Translations under genes and position numbers: made by a program
Source: Thalassobacterium maritimum
GTDB lineage: Bacteria > Verrucomicrobiota > Verrucomicrobiia > Opitutales > Coraliomargaritaceae
Direction: 5' to 3'
NCBI RefSeq assembly: GCF_031127805.1
Contig: NZ_JARXHW010000019.1
Coordinates: forward strand, 16,283 to 80,282
DNA length: 64,000 nt
Notes under the pieces: model-generated
Databases searched by the model: none
What the model was told of the DNA's origin: nothing
The model's input: the letters and a program-made list of their open reading frames with translations, nothing else
Shown here: positions 55,697-64,000 of the stretch, piece by piece
Numbering within the stretch: position 1 is the stretch's first letter
Layout: every line of letters starts with the position of its first letter

Positions 55697-58026
55697 TGCA
55701 GATCGACCCGATGCAACGCAGCGTGCAATTGAGCGCACGCGAATTGGCGCTGTTCCGAAACCAAGCAGGCACACGTGGCCATGGTCATAGCCCCTGGCGA
55801 GCCGCCGTCGGTCAACAATGGCACAAAAGCGCTGAAGCCACTAGCCATGCCACACACCCAGACGCACAATTCGAACTGAGCGTCAGCGCCAATTGGCAAG
55901 AACGTAACTGGCTCTTTAAAATCAATGGCCGCATCGACCAATTGCTGCCAGCCCCTCAGGGCCTGCGAATCAGAGAAGTAAAAACCATCCGCAGTCCCCT
56001 GCCGGCACCCGACGAAGCATTGATCGCAGACTACCCGGAGTATTTTGCACAGGCCGCCATCTACCGAGCGATGCTGCAAGTGCTGCCCGAATACTGCGAA
56101 CGGTCGATCAGCGCCGAGGTGCTATTTATTAATATCGAGAACGGCGCCCAGCAAACCGTACTCTTACAGGCACCCGAACACGCTCTTTTCGAACAGCAGA
56201 TCGAGCAATTACTGCCCTTCCTCGATGAACGACACGCGAGCCTCAACCGCTTACGCCACAGCACCGTTCACCCCGCCTTTGAATCCCTGCGTCCAGGCCA
56301 AGCAGAACTGTTTCACACTTTACATCAAGCCGCCCTGCAGGCCAAAGTCGTACTCACACAGGCCCCCACCGGCTTTGGTAAAACAGGCATTATCCTCGAG
56401 CATGCACTCAAACACATGCAAGACGGCCTCTACGATCGCTGCATCTACCTCAGCAGTAAATCGACCGGGCAGCTGGAAACCATCCGCCAGCTCAAAAAAA
56501 TGATCGGCCACGACATGCGCTACATACAAATGCGCAATCGCCACGAACACCGAATCGATAGCGAGCGACACAGCTGCAGCGGCGATGAAACTTGCGATGC
56601 CGAGATCGGGCAACATTGGCAAGAGGCCGCACTCAAGCCATCCGAACTATTTATAGACGGCACCTTCGAACTCTCACGCGCCAAAGAAATCGGCGCCGAA
56701 ACTGGCATCTGCCCCTACAGCCTCACCAAAGCCTGCCTGCCCTATGCAGAAATTTGGATCGGTGACAGTAACTATGTATTCGCCCCCGACAGTCGTTCTG
56801 TGTTTATGGATGCGCTCGGCTTCGACCCGCAACGCACCCTATTAATCATAGACGAAGCGCACAACCTACCTGATCGAACGGCCGATAGCCTAAGTGTCGA
56901 ACTCTCCAGCGCAGACCTCTTGTTTGCGATCGAAGAGTTACGCCAGCACGGCGCTCCGCGTCGATTGCTCGCCACCGCGAATGAGCTGTGCCGCTGGATC
57001 GACAGCCTCAGCGCCGATCAGCCCCTAAACGGAAACCAGCTCTACATGGGACAGGACCTCTGCGAAGACTTCGCCGATCAACTCCAATCGGCCGCCTTCG
57101 ATTACCAAGCCACCGCCCCCTTCGCCCTGCAACTCATCTGGTCCATCCCACGCCTAGCCGAAACTTTTGCCGCACCCACGCACCAATTTCTCCACTGGAC
57201 TCCACAGCCCGGACGCTTAAGCGCCACCTGCCTCGACGCCAGTAATTGGATCGCCAACTGCCTCGCGCCCTTCGCAGGCACTGTGATGATGTCGGCCACC
57301 CTTGCTCCCTTCGATCATTTTCGCGAAAGCTGCGGCCTCAGTCAGCAATCCGTCACCATCGCTCAAGCACAGGCACCTTGGCGCGATGACGCCTATCAAG
57401 TTGCCATCGACTGCCGCATCGACACCCGACTACGCAGCCGCGAACGCTATTACGAAGCCACTGCGCGCACCGTGGCACAATTTAGCTATCACAGTCCCGG
57501 CACCCCCATTGCCGTATTTTTTGCATCCTATCAATATGCCGAAAACATCCAAGCCTACCTCGAAGCACTCGATCCGAGCTTACGCGTGCAACGCCAAACC
57601 CGCGGGCTCGACCTTTCAGAACAGTCTTCATTCATCGCAGAATGTTTATTAACATCAGATGTTTTGTTCCTAATCCTAGGCAGCAGCTTCGCCGAAGGCA
57701 TCGATCAACTTGGTGGCGTCGTCGACCACATCATGATCGTCGGACCTGCCCTGCCAGAGGTCAATTTAATACAAAAAACTCGTATTGAAAACCACGCCAG
57801 CTTCTCACGGGAAGATGCCTTTCGCGACGTTTACATACGCCCAGCCATGCGTCGCATTCACCAAGCGCTCGGCCGTATTGTGCGGGCACCCGGACAGTCC
57901 GCGCGCGTGCTACTCCACTGCAAACGTTTTTCAGAAACGAGTTACCTGATCGAACTTGCCCCCGAGTATCAGAGTGATTGCGAGCTACATAACGACGAAG
58001 CTTTCGCTCAGTGGTTGGAACAGTAA
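55696..58026 (+). CDS. PD-(D/E)XK nuclease fused to XPD/DinG-type iron-sulfur helicase
   Basis: 776 residues. Residues about 60-140 contain Asp81 in NGRIDQLL and Glu94-Val95-Lys96 in IREVKTI, the D...ExK core of a Cas4/RecB-like nuclease. The helicase follows: Walker A APTGFGKTG with Lys229, four cysteines in an iron-sulfur arrangement (CSGDETCDAE, then ICPYSLTKACLPY), and DEAH at 386-389. The second motor domain ends with SSFAEGIDQLGG and QALGRIVRAPGQS (motif VI). It is superfamily 2, DinG/Rad3 clade. Such enzymes unwind DNA at damaged or structured sites. The nuclease half lacks its own cysteine cluster, unlike Cas4. No CRISPR genes are nearby. Confidence 0.92.
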   Translation: MQIDPMQRSVQLSARELALFRNQAGTRGHGHSPWRAAVGQQWHKSAEATSHATHPDAQFELSVSANWQERNWLFKINGRIDQLLPAPQGLRIREVKTIRSPLPAPDEALIADYPEYFAQAAIYRAMLQVLPEYCERSISAEVLFINIENGAQQTVLLQAPEHALFEQQIEQLLPFLDERHASLNRLRHSTVHPAFESLRPGQAELFHTLHQAALQAKVVLTQAPTGFGKTGIILEHALKHMQDGLYDRCIYLSSKSTGQLETIRQLKKMIGHDMRYIQMRNRHEHRIDSERHSCSGDETCDAEIGQHWQEAALKPSELFIDGTFELSRAKEIGAETGICPYSLTKACLPYAEIWIGDSNYVFAPDSRSVFMDALGFDPQRTLLIIDEAHNLPDRTADSLSVELSSADLLFAIEELRQHGAPRRLLATANELCRWIDSLSADQPLNGNQLYMGQDLCEDFADQLQSAAFDYQATAPFALQLIWSIPRLAETFAAPTHQFLHWTPQPGRLSATCLDASNWIANCLAPFAGTVMMSATLAPFDHFRESCGLSQQSVTIAQAQAPWRDDAYQVAIDCRIDTRLRSRERYYEATARTVAQFSYHSPGTPIAVFFASYQYAENIQAYLEALDPSLRVQRQTRGLDLSEQSSFIAECLLTSDVLFLILGSSFAEGIDQLGGVVDHIMIVGPALPEVNLIQKTRIENHASFSREDAFRDVYIRPAMRRIHQALGRIVRAPGQSARVLLHCKRFSETSYLIELAPEYQSDCELHNDEAFAQWLEQ

Positions 58027-58181
58027 AATAAGTCACAGCACGACAATTTAACTGTCGAATGAGCCGCTATTAATAAAAGAAGCGTTAGCGATTTGCAAAA
58101 TGTGTTTTTGTTTGTAATTACTAATTTAGTAGCCAAATTTTAACCTCGGGAGTGTTTCCGATGCAAATTGGTTACATTCCT

Positions 58182-58200
58182 ACACACACACACACACACA
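58182..58200. repeat. (AC)n dinucleotide tract in front of an AP2 gene
   Basis: Nineteen bases of pure alternating A and C end four bases before the ATG at 58205, where the promoter or ribosome region should be. Such tracts change length by slippage. The upstream gap from 58027 otherwise holds no gene. Confidence 0.9.
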
Positions 58201-58204
58201 TATC

Positions 58205-58696
58205 ATGGCACGTTCAAAAGCAAACAAAGGAATAAGTCGAATCGACTCTGGTTCGACTCACGGTTGGTTCGTTCGCGGTTATCGCAACGGAAAAACCTAC
58301 TCAAAATTATTCAGCGATCGCAAATGCGGTGGCAAAGGCAAAGCACAAAAGCTAGCCAAAGCCTATCGCGATGAGCTGAATGAAGAACTGGAAGCAATTC
58401 CAAAAAAACCACGTCAACGCCGCATTGTTGTCTCTGATTCCCGCAATACCACAGGGGAATTAGGCGTTTCACGCACCACCAAGATCGGACCAAACGGAAC
58501 AAAGCACGAGTGCTACTCCGTCAGCTGGCGTCCAGAACCTGGAGTGCAAAAATGCACTTCGTTCTCAATCAAAAAATACGGAGAGAAGAAGGCCTTCAAA
58601 CTCGCCGTCGAGCATCGCCGCAATAAAATGCGTGAGATTCACGGCGCGAACTTCTACCGTCAATTGAGCAAACGTAAACAAGCGGTCGCAAGTTAA
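58205..58696 (+). CDS. Double AP2-domain DNA-binding protein
   Basis: 163 residues, strongly basic. Two related repeats resemble the plant-type AP2/ERF DNA-binding fold: about 8-58 (GWFVRGYRNGKTYSKLFSDR, then a helix AQKLAKAYRDEL) and about 82-150 (GVSRTTKI..., YSVSWRPE, then SIKKYGEKKAFKLAVEHRRNKM). AP2-like domains occur in some Verrucomicrobia and in phage and homing endonucleases; here there is no nuclease motif. It is probably a sequence-specific regulator or chromatin-like protein. It stands alone between an (AC)n tract and a strong terminator. Confidence 0.85.
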   Translation: MARSKANKGISRIDSGSTHGWFVRGYRNGKTYSKLFSDRKCGGKGKAQKLAKAYRDELNEELEAIPKKPRQRRIVVSDSRNTTGELGVSRTTKIGPNGTKHECYSVSWRPEPGVQKCTSFSIKKYGEKKAFKLAVEHRRNKMREIHGANFYRQLSKRKQAVAS

Positions 58697-58730
58697 TCAC
58701 ATTTTTGAGATTCACAAAGCGCAAAACTTA

Positions 58731-58759
58731 AGCGCAACCCTCTGGGTTGCGCTTTTTTT
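58731..58759 (+). terminator. Rho-independent terminator after the AP2 gene
   Basis: Perfect 10-bp stem AGCGCAACCC/GGGTTGCGCT (58731-58740 and 58744-58753) with a TCT loop, followed by seven T residues. Single-gene transcript. Confidence 0.95.
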
Positions 58760-58878
58760 GGGGGCATACAATACCGACTCATCCAGCCCCGACTCTATTC
58801 GCAACACGCCAATGTCGCAAAATTTATCATGATTGATGATGGATTTCCCTCAAAAAGCATGCCTATCATTTCAGACCA

Positions 58879-59829
58879 ATGATAACACACGATTTTCCTT
58901 TCGACCCCACATACGGCTACACGCTCGAAGATTTGCTGCAAGTCACCGCCCCCGCCGAACCCGACGATTTCAAAAACTTTTGGCAAGAGACCTATACACA
59001 GGCGCGGCAGATCCCACTCAATATCCAGCAGTCTCAGATCGAAAGCCCCCACCCGGACTTTCATCTTTATCAAGTAAACTACGACTCCTGGCAAGGTGTC
59101 CGCATCGGCGCATGGATCACCGTGCCAAAGTCCGAGCCTGTTGAGCGCGCCGTAGTCGTCGGACATGGCTATGGCGGTCGCGACGCCCCCGGCTTCAACG
59201 AACCCATCAAACATGCCGTATGCATCTACCCCTGCGTTCGCGGCTTCCAACTCTCTCCGCACCCTGATTACCCCGGCGATGGACATCGCCACGTAATGGT
59301 CGGCATCGAAGCCAAAGAAAGCTACTCCCACCTAGGCAGCGTAGTGGATTACTGGCTCGCAGCTTCTGTCTTAGAAAGCCTTTACCCACAAACCACCAAC
59401 CAAGTCGATTACCTCGGTGGCAGTTTCGGTGGTGGCATCGGAGCACTCATGCTCCCATGGGACTCACGCTTCAAAAAAGCCTATCTCAACATTCCTAGTT
59501 TTGGCAATCACCCCCTACGCGTCCAACTCCCTTGCTGTGGCAGTGGGGAATCCGTACAAAAGCACTACCAAGAGGGCCACACCCAAGTGCTCGAAGTGCT
59601 ACAGTATTTTGATGCCGCCGTCGCCGCTAAATATATCCAGATTCCAGTAGTTGTGGCCGCCGCCACCTTCGATCCTGCAGTACCGCCCCCAGGCCAATTC
59701 TGCGTCTATAACAGTCTAGCCGGCCCCAAAGAGCTCTTTATCCGCCAAGCCGCTCACTTCGATTTAGCCGGCAATGAGCACGACGACGCCGCCATCCGCG
59801 CACGCTTGCTACGCTGGTTCGCACAATAA
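58879..59829 (+). CDS. Acetylxylan esterase/cephalosporin deacetylase-like hydrolase
   Basis: 316 residues, AXE1-type alpha/beta hydrolase. The family opening with ETYTQARQIPLNIQ is followed by AVVVGHGYGGRD. The nucleophile Ser182 is in LGGSFGGGIG, acid Asp265 in TFDPAVPPPGQF and His293 in QAAHFDLAG. Members remove acetyl groups from xylan-type polysaccharides or small acetyl esters. There is no signal peptide, so it probably acts on imported oligosaccharides. It lies 15 bases before hrpA, though a functional link is unlikely. Confidence 0.92.
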   Translation: MITHDFPFDPTYGYTLEDLLQVTAPAEPDDFKNFWQETYTQARQIPLNIQQSQIESPHPDFHLYQVNYDSWQGVRIGAWITVPKSEPVERAVVVGHGYGGRDAPGFNEPIKHAVCIYPCVRGFQLSPHPDYPGDGHRHVMVGIEAKESYSHLGSVVDYWLAASVLESLYPQTTNQVDYLGGSFGGGIGALMLPWDSRFKKAYLNIPSFGNHPLRVQLPCCGSGESVQKHYQEGHTQVLEVLQYFDAAVAAKYIQIPVVVAAATFDPAVPPPGQFCVYNSLAGPKELFIRQAAHFDLAGNEHDDAAIRARLLRWFAQ

Positions 59830-59844
59830 TCGCACTCGAACTCT

Positions 59845-62800
59845 ATGACCGAACGCAGCCTTCCAGTTCCGAGCTACTCCGAAGAGCTCCCGATCCATCA
59901 GCGGCGGGAGGAGATAGTGCGCACCATCCGCGACAATCAAGTCGTCGTCATCGCCGGCGAAACGGGATCGGGTAAAACAACCCAGATCCCCAAATTCCTA
60001 CTGGAATGCGGCCTCGGAAAAAAAGGCTTCCTCGGCTGCACTCAACCGCGCCGCGTCGCCGCACTCTCAGTCGCTCAACGTATCGCCGAGGAACTAGGCG
60101 TGCAATACGGGCACGAAGTCGGTGCTAAAATTCGTTTCACCGATCAGACTCAAGCGCACACCGTCATCAAGGTCATGACCGATGGCATCCTGCTCAACGA
60201 GCTGCAAGACGACCCGATGCTACGCGCCTACGAAGCCATTGTGATCGATGAAGCGCACGAGCGTAGTCTCAATATCGACTTCATCCTAGGCTGCCTGCGC
60301 CAACTCAGCGAGCGTCGCAAAGACCTAAAAATTATCATCACCTCGGCCACCATCGATACTGCGAGTTTTGCCAAGGCCTTTGATAATGCCCCGATTATTG
60401 AAGTCTCTGGCCGTATGTATCCGGTGGATACATTTTACCGCCCCCCCGCCGACAACGATGAGGGCGATTACATTGACGCCGCCAGCGAAGTCATCTGCGA
60501 GATCATCGATCACAATCGCGAAGGCGACATTTTAGTCTTCCTTCCCGGCGAACGCGACATCCATGAGCTCCGCCGTGAATTAGAAAAAACGCCCGCTCGG
60601 CAGTGCGATTTACTACCACTCTTCGGACGCCTCGCCAACGCTGACCAGCAGCGCATTTTTCATCCCGGTGGACGCCGTCGCATTATACTCTCCACCAATA
60701 TTGCCGAAACCTCGCTCACCGTGCCCGGCATCCGCTATGTCGTCGATACCGGACTCGCACGCGTCAGCCGTTACAGCCCACATTCACGTACCCAACGGCT
60801 CCCGATCGAACCAATCGCACAGTCCAGCGCCAACCAGCGCCAAGGCCGCTGCGGCCGCGTCAGCAACGGTATCTGCTACCGCCTCTACGAAGAACAAGAC
60901 TTTCTCGCACGCCCCCGCTACACCACGCCCGAGATTCATCGCGCCAACCTGGCATCGGTCATTCTGCGCATGATGGCCTTCCGCTTGGGCGACATTCGCA
61001 GCTTCCCCTTCATCGATCCTCCCGCTGAAAATGCCATCGTCGGCGGCTATCGCCTACTCGCTGAGCTCGGCGCCGTTCAAGCAGACGAACGCAGCCCCGA
61101 TCCAGACGCCTACCGCCTGACTAAACTCGGTCGCCGACTCGCACAACTGCCCGTCGACCCCACCGTCGCGCGCATGCTACTCCAAGCACAGCGCGAGCAT
61201 GCACTGCCCGAAGTGCTCGTCATCGCAGCCGGCCTCTCCATCCAAGACCCTCGTGAGCGCCCCGCTGAACTGGCCAAAGAGGCAGACGAAATGCACAAGC
61301 AATTCACCCACCCCGAGTCCGACTTCCTCACCCTACTCAACATTTGGAACAGCTACCACGAAAAGTTAGACAGCCTATCGCAAAACAAACTCCGCAAATT
61401 CTGCAAAAGTCACTTCCTCGCCTACCAGCGCATGCGAGAGTGGCGCGACATCCACCACCAACTGGAGCGAATCCTTAAAGAGCGCCGCGGCAGCAAGTCC
61501 CCCCAAAAGACTCCCCACTCCCCACGCTCCACCCCCCACTCCCCGACAGAATTAAGTTACGCAGCCATTCATAAATCCATTCTAACGGGTCTGCTCAGTA
61601 ACATCGCCCACAAAGAAGAAGCCCACAACTACCGCGGCCCTCGCAATCGCAAGGCTCTACTCTTCCCCGGTTCCGCACTCTTCGACCACGAAACCGCCAA
61701 AAAACAACGCAAAGCCGCCTACGCCAAAAAGACCAAACCAAAGCCCATAAAAACCAAGGCACCCGAATGGATCGTCTGCGGCGAATGGATGGAGACCAGT
61801 CGCCTCTTTGCCCGCACCGCAGCCAAGATCGAAGTCGAGTGGATCGAACAACTCGCCGGCGACCTACTCTCCATCCGGCACTCCGAGCCCTTCTGGAGCA
61901 GCAAAGGCGCCGCCGTGCTGTGTAAAGAGCGCCGTATACTCTTCGGCTTAGAAATTAAACGCAGTCAGGTCAGCTACAGCCGCATCGCCCCCGACGAAGC
62001 GACCGACATCTTTATCCGCAACGGCCTCATCGAAGGCGGCATTAAGGAGCGCCCCAAATTTTTTGAGCACAACGCCCAAGTCCAGCAAGCCGCCGAGTCC
62101 GAACTCGCCCGCCGCCGCACTGGCTCGGCCTTCTGGGTCGAGGACAATCTATTCGCCTTTTATCGCCGCCAACTCGAAGGGATCGGCTCCTTCGCCGAAT
62201 TGCGCAGCTACGCCAAAAAACACCACGGCGGCTCGATGGACTTTCTTAAAGCCCACGAAGACGACCTACTACCGCCCGACGACAGCGGCATCGCCACCGA
62301 AGACTTTCCGCGCGCACTCCAGCTCGGCGGCAGCGAAATCCCCCTCCACTATCGCAACGAGCCGGGCAACGAAGAAGACGGTGTCACACTCCGCATACCA
62401 CTCGCACAAGTCGATGCCATCCAACAAGGCACCCTCGACTGGGCCGTGCCCGGCCACCTCGAAGAAAAGATCGAATGCTTACTGCGTGCCCTGCCCAAAC
62501 AAATTCGTATCCGCCTACACCCACTCAAAGAACGCGCCAGCGAGCTCAAATCGAAGCTCAAGCCCAGCGAGCGCCCACTCACCGAACAACTCAGCGAGCT
62601 CCTGCGCAGCGGCTACGGCATCGAAACCTATAAAGACCAATGGCACAAAGCACAGCTGCCCCCACACCTTAAGCCACGTATTCAAGTTGAAAATACCAAG
62701 GGCGATGCCCTGGCCCAAAGCCGCGACCTCGACACCCTGCGAAAACAGCTTCAATCCAAGAGCCAACAAACCGCTGCTGGCAATGGACTCGATGCCATAC

Positions 62801-63702
62801 CCGCCTGGCAAAACGCCGCCGCACAATACGAACGCGAGAATTTAAGCGAATGGAACTTCGGAGACCTCCCCGAGTGCATCGACCTCAGCGGCGAGTCCGG
62901 ACTCCCCCTCAAAGCCTACCCCGCACTCCACAGCGAAGCTCAACACATACACCTCCGGCTCTACCCCGACCGCGACCAAGCACGCCAGCAAACTGAAAAA
63001 GCCTGGCCCGCACTCGCCGAGCAAAGCATGGGCCGCGAGATCGCATGGCTACGCCGCGACCTCAAAGAACTCAAAAAGCTCGGCATCTTACTCGTGCACC
63101 TCGGCGGCTACGACCGTATCAAAGATCCCGCATGGGCACACTTGCGGCGCCATTTGTTTCAAACAGACAACTGCCTCCCCCTACGCCAAGCCAAGTTTCA
63201 GAACACCCTGCAACACGCCCAAAGCGCCTCGAAAGGCATCATCATGCGCTTTGTAGACCGCCTTCGAGCCACCCTCGAAGCCCGCGAAGCCGTCACCCTA
63301 CTCTTAGAACAGAAAAAGACCAGCCAAGCCATCATCTACCCCGGCATGCGCGCCCACCTAGAACAAATCGCCCCCATCGACCTCCTCGACCACTACGACT
63401 TTGATGAGCTAGCCCACATCACCCGCTACCTCAAAGCCATGATGCGTCGCGCCCAGCGCGCCAAAGAAAGCATCCAGCGCGATATCGAAAAGTCCCAACG
63501 CGTCGCTCCCTTCGAAGCCAAACTCAAAGCACTCGAAGCCCTCGCCCAAAAAACACAGGCCCCACGCGTCAAGCCCTACCGCATGCTACTCGAAGAGTTC
63601 AAAGTATCCATCTACGCCCAGGAGCTCGGCACCGCACAAAAAGTCTCCGAAAAGCGCCTCGAACAACTCGCAGATAGTATTACAAAACAAATCAAAAGCT
63701 AG
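59845..63702 (+). CDS. hrpA: ATP-dependent RNA helicase HrpA
   Basis: 1285 residues, DEAH-box superfamily 2, close to the usual length for HrpA. Motifs: Walker A GETGSGKTTQ with Lys44, TQPRRVAA, DEAHERS at 135-141, SATID, FLPGERDI, STNIAETSLTVPGI and QRQGRCGRV. The helicase-associated domain and the long DUF3418 C-terminal region follow. E. coli HrpA rescues stalled ribosomes. Between the helicase core and the C-terminal region (about residues 553-571) is a Pro/Ser/Thr-rich insert encoded by a C-rich tandem repeat. Start is the ATG at 59845, without ribosome site. Confidence 0.95.
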   Translation: MTERSLPVPSYSEELPIHQRREEIVRTIRDNQVVVIAGETGSGKTTQIPKFLLECGLGKKGFLGCTQPRRVAALSVAQRIAEELGVQYGHEVGAKIRFTDQTQAHTVIKVMTDGILLNELQDDPMLRAYEAIVIDEAHERSLNIDFILGCLRQLSERRKDLKIIITSATIDTASFAKAFDNAPIIEVSGRMYPVDTFYRPPADNDEGDYIDAASEVICEIIDHNREGDILVFLPGERDIHELRRELEKTPARQCDLLPLFGRLANADQQRIFHPGGRRRIILSTNIAETSLTVPGIRYVVDTGLARVSRYSPHSRTQRLPIEPIAQSSANQRQGRCGRVSNGICYRLYEEQDFLARPRYTTPEIHRANLASVILRMMAFRLGDIRSFPFIDPPAENAIVGGYRLLAELGAVQADERSPDPDAYRLTKLGRRLAQLPVDPTVARMLLQAQREHALPEVLVIAAGLSIQDPRERPAELAKEADEMHKQFTHPESDFLTLLNIWNSYHEKLDSLSQNKLRKFCKSHFLAYQRMREWRDIHHQLERILKERRGSKSPQKTPHSPRSTPHSPTELSYAAIHKSILTGLLSNIAHKEEAHNYRGPRNRKALLFPGSALFDHETAKKQRKAAYAKKTKPKPIKTKAPEWIVCGEWMETSRLFARTAAKIEVEWIEQLAGDLLSIRHSEPFWSSKGAAVLCKERRILFGLEIKRSQVSYSRIAPDEATDIFIRNGLIEGGIKERPKFFEHNAQVQQAAESELARRRTGSAFWVEDNLFAFYRRQLEGIGSFAELRSYAKKHHGGSMDFLKAHEDDLLPPDDSGIATEDFPRALQLGGSEIPLHYRNEPGNEEDGVTLRIPLAQVDAIQQGTLDWAVPGHLEEKIECLLRALPKQIRIRLHPLKERASELKSKLKPSERPLTEQLSELLRSGYGIETYKDQWHKAQLPPHLKPRIQVENTKGDALAQSRDLDTLRKQLQSKSQQTAAGNGLDAIPAWQNAAAQYERENLSEWNFGDLPECIDLSGESGLPLKAYPALHSEAQHIHLRLYPDRDQARQQTEKAWPALAEQSMGREIAWLRRDLKELKKLGILLVHLGGYDRIKDPAWAHLRRHLFQTDNCLPLRQAKFQNTLQHAQSASKGIIMRFVDRLRATLEAREAVTLLLEQKKTSQAIIYPGMRAHLEQIAPIDLLDHYDFDELAHITRYLKAMMRRAQRAKESIQRDIEKSQRVAPFEAKLKALEALAQKTQAPRVKPYRMLLEEFKVSIYAQELGTAQKVSEKRLEQLADSITKQIKS
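61501..61551 (+). repeat. C-rich repeat inserted in the hrpA frame
   Basis: Imperfect copies of CTCCCCACTCCCCAC (about 51 bases) encode PQKTPHSPRSTPHSPTE in the spacer between helicase and C-terminal parts. It has a base composition unlike the flanking code. Confidence 0.75.
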
Positions 63703-63740
63703 CCCCACTTCGCAGCCCCAATCAAACGTCTAGTCCACAA

Positions 63741-63805
63741 GACAGGGAGAACGTCGAGACAGGGAGAACGTCGAACGTTCAACATCCAACGTCCAATATT
63801 GAATA
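63741..63805. repeat. 17-bp direct repeat plus GTTCAACATCCAACGTCC repeat
   Basis: GACAGGGAGAACGTCGA occurs twice in tandem (63741-63757 and 63758-63774), followed by imperfect copies of AACGT(T/C)CAACATCC. The reverse complement resembles the repeat at 26155-26206, so it is a dispersed family of this genome. Confidence 0.85.
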
Positions 63806-63905
63806 ACTGGGAGAGCTCGGGATCCTAGGCGGACCTAGCGAACTGATCCACCGTCGCTTACACAGCCTAGCAAAAGCGTTGAAGACTCTTAGCTCGAACA
63901 TGTTC

Positions 63906-64000
63906 GAATCAGAGTCATTCCCCCGGGATCGCAGGTCTCCGCACCTGCTCTGCACGCACGGAATCAGAGTCATTCCCCGGGATCGCAGGTCTCCGCACCT
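63906..64000. repeat. 41-bp direct repeat at the window end
   Basis: GAATCAGAGTCATTCC begins two near-identical copies, 63906-63946 (41 bases) and 63961-64000 (40 bases, one C fewer, cut by the window edge), 55 bases apart. Each contains GCAGGT-CTCCGC-ACCTGC-like inverted arms. The spacer TGCTCTGCACGCACG is short. The 63703-64000 region holds no gene. Confidence 0.9.

Noticed and set aside
55696..58026. CRISPR-associated DinG or Cas4 system
   Set aside because: No repeats or cas genes in 64 kb, and the nuclease half lacks the Cas4 cysteine cluster.
58795..59331. Minus-strand 178-residue frame
   Set aside because: It is the shadow of the acetylxylan esterase gene; the + frame carries a full catalytic triad.
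63894..63907. TCGAACATGTTCGA palindrome as a LexA/SOS box
   Set aside because: The half-sites GAAC and GTTC are two bases apart, whereas the Gram-positive SOS box has four; no SOS gene follows.
63906..64000. CRISPR array from the 41-bp repeat
   Set aside because: Only two copies, a 14-base spacer, no cas genes; it looks like an ordinary intergenic repeat.

Overview
The window looks like a chromosomal segment of a free-living Gram-negative bacterium. My best guess is Verrucomicrobiota, class Opitutia (Coraliomargarita/Puniceicoccaceae-like). The reasons are a small protein with two plant-type AP2 DNA-binding domains, start codons that almost never have a Shine-Dalgarno sequence, VF530 and caa3-oxidase neighbours, and short degenerate tandem repeats between genes. 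The lineage is an inference, not something the sequence proves. I see no rRNA, tRNA, CRISPR array or insertion sequence.

Region 1 (1-14126, + strand) is the most unusual part. A single-module highly reducing type I polyketide synthase (KS-AT-DH-ER-KR-ACP, no releasing domain) is followed by a methyltransferase of the family that makes 3-hydroxy fatty acid methyl ester signals (PhcB of Ralstonia). Next come a six-helix membrane sensor with kinase-receiver-kinase architecture and three receiver proteins with kinase-like or unknown C-termini. The methyltransferase, sensor and first regulator overlap by 1-4 bases. I read this as a complete phcBSRQ-like signal-synthesis and signal-response locus with its own acyl-chain synthase.

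Region 2 (14172-26127) is a divergent methylmalonyl-CoA locus. Leftward are the epimerase, all four subunits of a Na+-pumping methylmalonyl-CoA decarboxylase, a succinyl-CoA CoA-transferase, the mutase-protecting GTPase MeaB and a small VF530 protein. Rightward are both mutase subunits, closed by a strong terminator. Together they convert succinate to propionate while exporting Na+; no biotin carboxylase is present.

Region 3 (26403-36702) encodes aerobic respiration: heme A and heme O synthases, a DUF420 protein, a cupredoxin lipoprotein, the four subunits of a caa3-type cytochrome c oxidase, the assembly protein CtaG, and an SLC13-type permease with TrkA-C domains. A 17-copy 7-bp tandem repeat then runs into the stop codon of an Rrf2-family regulator.

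Region 4 (37487-49140) is housekeeping: gyrB, gyrA, a large secreted tetratricopeptide-repeat protein, ffh, a bifunctional-nuclease-domain protein and a dihydrouridine synthase. Region 5 (49206-54589, - strand) holds a two-gene membrane sensor (PAS protein plus hybrid kinase), a YgjP-like metalloprotease, MazG, an ArsC/Spx-like protein, a GreA/GreB-like factor and a zinc-free ribosomal protein L33. Region 6 (54842-64000, + strand) holds an exported protein, a nuclease-helicase fusion, the double-AP2 protein behind an (AC)n tract, an acetylxylan esterase-like hydrolase, the RNA helicase HrpA, and a closing run of intergenic repeats.
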